DNA of 9,528 bases. Source: Sideroxydans lithotrophicus. GTDB lineage: Bacteria > Pseudomonadota > Gammaproteobacteria > Burkholderiales > Sulfuriferulaceae. A program made the position numbers and the translations under genes. Of the stretch, positions 5,989 to 9,528 are shown piece by piece. Below the pieces are notes generated by a model. The model ran no database searches, had not been told where the DNA came from, and saw only the letters and a program-made list of their open reading frames with translations. Positions within the stretch are counted from its first letter, which is position 1; each line of letters starts with the position of its first letter. The stretch is from positions 1 to 9,528 of the forward strand of contig DZDB01000078.1 in assembly GCA_022736605.1 (NCBI GenBank), in the 5' to 3' direction.

Positions 5989-7329
5989 TTACAGTGCGGC
6001 TTCCTCGGCGATGATGAGGGCGTTAATCATCGCGATGTTGACGTCGATGTAGGTGACCAGGCATTGTGCCGACGCTTGCTGCATGCGTGCTTCGTCGTCA
6101 GCTTCACAGGCCAGCGCCAACTCCAGGAAACCGGCATGGTTGCCGACACCGTGCACCAAAGCCTGTTTGACCGGTTCATTCAGATCCAGCCGCGAAAAGG
6201 CGCTGGCAGCGTCCGTACCAAGCATGTCTTTCATGACTGAAAACAATCCCACTTGATAGAGCTCGTCTGCTTGCGTGGCTTGCAGGCTTTTGCCCGCCAG
6301 CGCTTGCATGAAGCAGGCGCGTGTCAGTGCGCGTTTGAGCAGGACATTGTGGTTTCCCGTCGCATCGCTGGCATGCAACAGCAGGGTGAGCCAGCGGTAC
6401 AGCATGGCGTGCCCCATGCTGTGCAGTACCTGGGCCATCGACCCGACCGGTTGAGTCACGCCGGAGCCCGCCGAATTGGTGAAACGCAGCAGACGGTAAC
6501 TCAGTGCCGCATCCATTTTCAGCAGCGCTTCGATTTCTGACATGTCGGCGTGGGCAATCACGCGATCCATCAGCTCCAGCACACGCAGGCGGTTAACGGC
6601 AGGCGCGCTGGCGTGTGCACCTTTGGGTTGGGAAAAATAGTTGCCCTGAAACGCGTCGAAGCCGAGTTTCAGGCAGGCGTTGAAGGTGTCTTCTTCGGCA
6701 ACGTTCATTGCAATGATGTGTTTGGCACCCAGCGTGCGCAAGCTGCGTACGGTGTTTTCCAGATGAATTGCATCGTGGTGGCTGACATCGACGCGTACCT
6801 GACTGGCCAATGCCAGCAGCGGGCGCATGGCGTCATCATGGGCGACATCATCGAGCACGATGCGATAGCCACTCGCGACCAGTTGGGTCATTCTGGGCAG
6901 CAGGGTGGCCACGTCCTGTACGCCTGCCTGTACTGCATACATGACATTGTGTTGTGACAGGTATTCGATTTCGGGTGACATCAAGGTAGCGGCCGATACT
7001 GAAACCAGCAAGGATTTGCCATTAAGCGAGCCGTCTTCGGCCATCGAATACAAACCTGCGAGCAAGGTTTCGTCCTCTGCGTTGCGTAATTTTGGAAGAT
7101 TGGTGCGGCTGGCGGTGAAAGCCAGCTTGACGCGCAGCGTCAGTTCCTGGCCGATGGTTTGGCTGGTCTTGTCATAAATGCTTTGCTGGCCCAGCAGGCG
7201 TGTGCGGATTTCATCCTGGTGTGATTTGAGGCCGTTGGTTTCGATGGCCAGCATGTGCGTGGTGACACCGTGCCGTTCGCTGGCAAGGGTGTTGACGATG
7301 CGGGTTTCGTGTTGGGCTTCGGTTCTCAT
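5989..7329 (-). CDS. EAL/HDOD-domain signalling protein with a degenerate EAL domain
   Basis: The product has 446 residues from the ATG at 7329. It belongs to the family with an N-terminal EAL-like domain and a C-terminal HDOD domain (COG3434, related to YuxH and Vibrio CdgJ). Several members influence motility, biofilm or c-di-GMP signalling. The EAL-like part covers about residues 45-235: GQQSIYD (47-53), GQELTLR (60-66), LDDV (159-162) and QGNYFSQP (228-235) mark the fold. The catalytic set is missing: DDFGTG is replaced by DDVAHD and the lysine strand reads VRVDV. HDOD follows at about 255-440, with EALLKMDAALSYRLLRFTNS and SMAQVLHSMGHAMLYRW. The start was chosen over an upstream TTG at 7362 because GGAG lies six bases before the ATG. 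A residue stretch of about 40 precedes the first domain. The gene is divergent from pgl and lies 78 bases upstream of the exonuclease-like gene on the same strand. Role inferred: protein-binding regulator, not a phosphodiesterase. Confidence 0.88.
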   Translation of the reverse strand: MRTEAQHETRIVNTLASERHGVTTHMLAIETNGLKSHQDEIRTRLLGQQSIYDKTSQTIGQELTLRVKLAFTASRTNLPKLRNAEDETLLAGLYSMAEDGSLNGKSLLVSVSAATLMSPEIEYLSQHNVMYAVQAGVQDVATLLPRMTQLVASGYRIVLDDVAHDDAMRPLLALASQVRVDVSHHDAIHLENTVRSLRTLGAKHIIAMNVAEEDTFNACLKLGFDAFQGNYFSQPKGAHASAPAVNRLRVLELMDRVIAHADMSEIEALLKMDAALSYRLLRFTNSAGSGVTQPVGSMAQVLHSMGHAMLYRWLTLLLHASDATGNHNVLLKRALTRACFMQALAGKSLQATQADELYQVGLFSVMKDMLGTDAASAFSRLDLNEPVKQALVHGVGNHAGFLELALACEADDEARMQQASAQCLVTYIDVNIAMINALIIAEEAAL

Positions 7330-7364
7330 TTCGCGCTCCGGCAAAGGGTTTACAACCAACAATA

Positions 7365-7380
7365 AGCAGCAAGCATGCCA
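7365..7380 (-). promoter_or_regulatory. Candidate sigma-54 (-24/-12) promoter for the EAL/HDOD gene
   Basis: Read on the minus strand, TGGCAT (7380-7375), five bases, then CTGCT (7369-7365) match the sigma-54 pattern TGGCAC-N5-TTGCW with two mismatches. The invariant GG and GC are present and exactly ten bases apart. Transcription would begin near 7354, giving a leader of about 25 bases that contains the GGAG ribosome binding site (7339-7336). No activator site was identified. Confidence 0.35.
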
Positions 7381-7458
7381 GTCAGATATTGCCCGGCTGT
7401 TGTCGCCCGAAAGCGTGTGAAACTAGGCTGGACGGTGGGTCTGGGCTACACTGCCCGG

Positions 7459-8181
7459 ATGCAAAACACATCTTCTTATTCGGGTACGCGTTGGCATTTC
7501 GTCAGGGGTGTCGAACAACTGGTCAGTCAGGCGTTAAGCCGGGTTGAGCGTGCCGCACACCAGGCCATCCAGGCGCGTGACGCATTCCATCTGGTACTGT
7601 CCGGCGGCACGACGCCGCAGGCGCTGTATGCGAGCTTGCATACGCTGGATACTGATTGGCGCAAGTGGCATATCTGGTTGGGTGATGAGCGCTGTCTGCC
7701 GGTTGATGACGCGGCGCGCAACAGCCAGATGGTCAATGCAAGCTGGCTACAGGCGAGCCCGATACCGGCACAGCAGATCCATCCGATTCCAGCTGAATTG
7801 GGTGCCGAAGCGGCCGCTTTGGCGTATGGCGGGACATTGTCCGGCGTCGACCTGTTCGATCTGGTATTGCTGGGTTTGGGCGAGGATGGCCATACCGCCA
7901 GCCTGTTTCCCGGTCACGATTGGGGAACCTGCCCGGACAGTGCCGCCGTGCTGGCGGTACACGATGCACCCAAGCCACCTGCCGACCGTGTCAGCCTGAG
8001 TGCGCGGCGTTTGAGCCAGACGCGCGCCGTGCTGTTTTTGGTGACGGGTGCGGGCAAATTTGACGCTGTCGCTGCATGGCGGCGTGGCGAGCCGATTCCG
8101 GCGCTGGCAATCCGGCCGGACCAGGGTGTAGATGTCTTAATCGAACAAATCTGTATCAACCCTCATGAGGATGAAAAATGA
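7459..8181 (+). CDS. pgl: 6-phosphogluconolactonase (DevB/SOL type)
   Basis: This enzyme hydrolyses 6-phosphogluconolactone to 6-phosphogluconate, the second step of the oxidative pentose phosphate or Entner-Doudoroff route, in the cytoplasm. The product is 240 residues from the ATG at 7459, a normal length. Motifs seen are LSGGTTP (47-53, phosphate binding), WLGDER (73-78), GLGEDGHTASLFPGH (139-153, with the catalytic-region His145), the KPPADRVSLS segment (172-181) and TGAGK (196-200). The frame is open upstream to 7375, and a GTG at 7435 (preceded by AGG) is an alternative start adding eight residues; the ATG places the conserved WHFVRGVEQL segment about 12 residues in, as expected. No clear ribosome binding site precedes the ATG. 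The usual partners zwf and edd/gnd are not in the window. Its stop overlaps the next gene's start by four bases. Confidence 0.93.
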   Translation: MQNTSSYSGTRWHFVRGVEQLVSQALSRVERAAHQAIQARDAFHLVLSGGTTPQALYASLHTLDTDWRKWHIWLGDERCLPVDDAARNSQMVNASWLQASPIPAQQIHPIPAELGAEAAALAYGGTLSGVDLFDLVLLGLGEDGHTASLFPGHDWGTCPDSAAVLAVHDAPKPPADRVSLSARRLSQTRAVLFLVTGAGKFDAVAAWRRGEPIPALAIRPDQGVDVLIEQICINPHEDEK

Positions 8182-9528
8182 AAATTGCCTATCCGGCTGT
8201 GCTGGCTGTGCTGTTGAACGCGGGCAGTGCGATAGCCGCGCCGGTCGATGAAAAACTCACCACACTGGGCGATCAGCGTGAAGTCGCGGTGACGATTTAC
8301 AACGACGATCTGGCGCTCATCAAAGATCAGCGCAAAGTGGCGCTGGACAATGGTTTGAACCATCTGGCATGGCGCGATGTGTCGGCGCGCATGCGGCCGG
8401 AAACGGCGCTGTTGCGTAATCTGGGTGCGGCAAAAGGCTTCAGTTTGCTGGAGCAGAATTTCGATTTTGATCTGCTGACGCCGGCCAAGCTGCTGGAAAA
8501 GTACGTCGGCAAACAGGTCACGGTTATCAAGACCAATCCGGCGACCGGCGCGGAAACGCGTGAAGTTGCCACGGTGCTGGCGACCACTGGCGGCACTGTA
8601 CTGAAATTTGCCGACCATATCGAAACCGGTGTGCCGGGGCGGCTGGCGTTCGCCGCAGTGCCGGACAATTTGCGTGACCAGCCGACGCTGGTGATGAGTG
8701 TGCTGAACCCGAACGCCGGGATGCAGAATCTGGAATTGTCCTACCTTACCGGCGGTTTGAGCTGGCGCGCCGATTATGTGGCGGAGCTGTCGGATAACGA
8801 CACGCGCATGGATCTGAACGGCTGGGTCACGCTCACCAACCAGAGCGGTGCGCGTTTTCCCAATGCCAAACTGCAACTGGTCGCAGGTGACGTGAATCGC
8901 GTGCGCGAGCAGATGCGCCCCTCAGCGATGGCGGTACGCAGGGACAAAGGCATGGTTGCCGAAGCCGCGCCGATGGCACAGGAAAATCTGTTTGAATATC
9001 ACTTGTACACGCTGAATCGGCCAACGACGCTGGCCGAGCAGCAGACCAAACAGGTGGCGCTGTTGTCGGCGACGCAGATTCCGGTGATCAAAACCCTGGA
9101 ATTGCGTGGTGCGGCATATTACTACCAGGGCAGTTATGGTGATTTAGGTCAAAAGCTCAAGGCCAGCGTGTATGTGACTTTTGACAATAAAGGCGGCGGG
9201 CTGGGCGTGCCGCTGCCGAAGGGCGTGATGCGGCTGTACGCGAAGGACAGCGCGGGCAATGCGCAATTTATCGGCGAAGACAGCATCGACCATACGCCGA
9301 AAAACGAAACTGTGCGGCTAAAGATGGGCGAAGCCTTCGACGTGACCGCAGACAGGAAACAGACCGATTTTCAGAAGCTCAGCGGCAGCGGAAAATTCAA
9401 TTACGTGTCGGAATCGGCGTACCAGATCACCCTGAAAAATGCCAAGAACCAGCCGGTGGTGGTGAATGTGTTCGAACCGATGCCGGGTGACTGGCAGGTG
9501 TTGTCTGAATCCAGCCCGCACAGCAAGG
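8178..9528 (+). CDS. Secreted DUF4139 domain protein (C-terminus outside the window)
   Basis: The first 450 residues are visible with no stop. The N-terminus MKIAYPAVLAVLLNAGSAIA is a typical Sec signal peptide with likely cleavage after Ala20 (AIA-AP), so the protein is probably periplasmic or further exported. After an N-terminal beta-rich part (IYNDDLALIKDQR at about 37-49), the DUF4139 hallmarks appear: ELSYLTGGLSWRADY (186-200), then NGWVTLTNQSGARF and LQLVAGDVNRV, then EYHLYTLNRPTTLAEQQTKQ and a LPKGVMRLY segment. The family has no established biochemical function. The ATG overlaps the pgl stop (ATGA at 8178-8181), and its ribosome binding site GAGG (8167-8170) lies within pgl, so the two genes are translationally coupled. 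Members of this type are around 480-500 residues, so only a short tail should be missing. No lipobox or membrane anchor is visible. Confidence 0.87.
   Translation, partial: MKIAYPAVLAVLLNAGSAIAAPVDEKLTTLGDQREVAVTIYNDDLALIKDQRKVALDNGLNHLAWRDVSARMRPETALLRNLGAAKGFSLLEQNFDFDLLTPAKLLEKYVGKQVTVIKTNPATGAETREVATVLATTGGTVLKFADHIETGVPGRLAFAAVPDNLRDQPTLVMSVLNPNAGMQNLELSYLTGGLSWRADYVAELSDNDTRMDLNGWVTLTNQSGARFPNAKLQLVAGDVNRVREQMRPSAMAVRRDKGMVAEAAPMAQENLFEYHLYTLNRPTTLAEQQTKQVALLSATQIPVIKTLELRGAAYYYQGSYGDLGQKLKASVYVTFDNKGGGLGVPLPKGVMRLYAKDSAGNAQFIGEDSIDHTPKNETVRLKMGEAFDVTADRKQTDFQKLSGSGKFNYVSESAYQITLKNAKNQPVVVNVFEPMPGDWQVLSESSPHSK

Noticed and set aside
8163..8876. 237-codon minus-strand frame
   Set aside because: It is antisense to the DUF4139 gene and reads as an Arg/His/Gln-rich shadow frame.

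Overview
This window looks like ordinary chromosomal DNA of a motile Gram-negative proteobacterium. The protein set (MutS, FliA, a YccA-type BAX-inhibitor protein, RlmD, an EAL/HDOD signalling protein, a DevB-type 6-phosphogluconolactonase and an exported DUF4139 protein) and the moderately GC-rich base composition best suit a betaproteobacterium. That placement is inference from gene style, not a sequence match. I see no tRNA, rRNA, insertion sequence, integrase, phage gene or CRISPR array.

Layout. At 1-1991 on the minus strand is the first three quarters of mutS, which runs off the left edge just after its Walker A motif. A 320-base divergent intergenic region (1992-2311) separates it from fliA (plus, 2312-3037), the flagellar sigma-28 factor, which has no flagellar gene beside it here. 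A hairpin plus T-tract follows fliA and ends directly against the ribosome binding site of a yccA-like membrane protein gene (plus, 3126-3815). A second, bidirectional terminator (3833-3861) lies between yccA and the convergent minus-strand cluster: an EAL/HDOD protein (5989-7329), a PolB-type 3'-5' exonuclease-like protein (5182-5910) and rlmD (3873-5180). The last two are separated by one base. Divergent from that cluster, pgl (plus, 7459-8181) overlaps by four bases a secreted DUF4139 protein gene (from 8178), which runs off the right edge.

Functional reading. The genes are mostly housekeeping: mismatch repair, rRNA methylation, membrane protein quality control and the pentose phosphate pathway. 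Two regulatory items, fliA and the EAL/HDOD protein, are commonly tied to motility and c-di-GMP control.

Most worth a second look: the exonuclease-like protein has the family scaffold but has lost its recognisable catalytic acids, so it is probably a pseudoenzyme. It also starts four bases after a long hairpin that leaves no room for a ribosome binding site. Other points are the degenerate EAL domain, a sigma-54-like promoter in front of the EAL/HDOD gene, the solitary fliA, and the terminator fused to the yccA ribosome binding site. I found no convincing new multi-gene system; the window is mainly a conserved core region with a few odd details.
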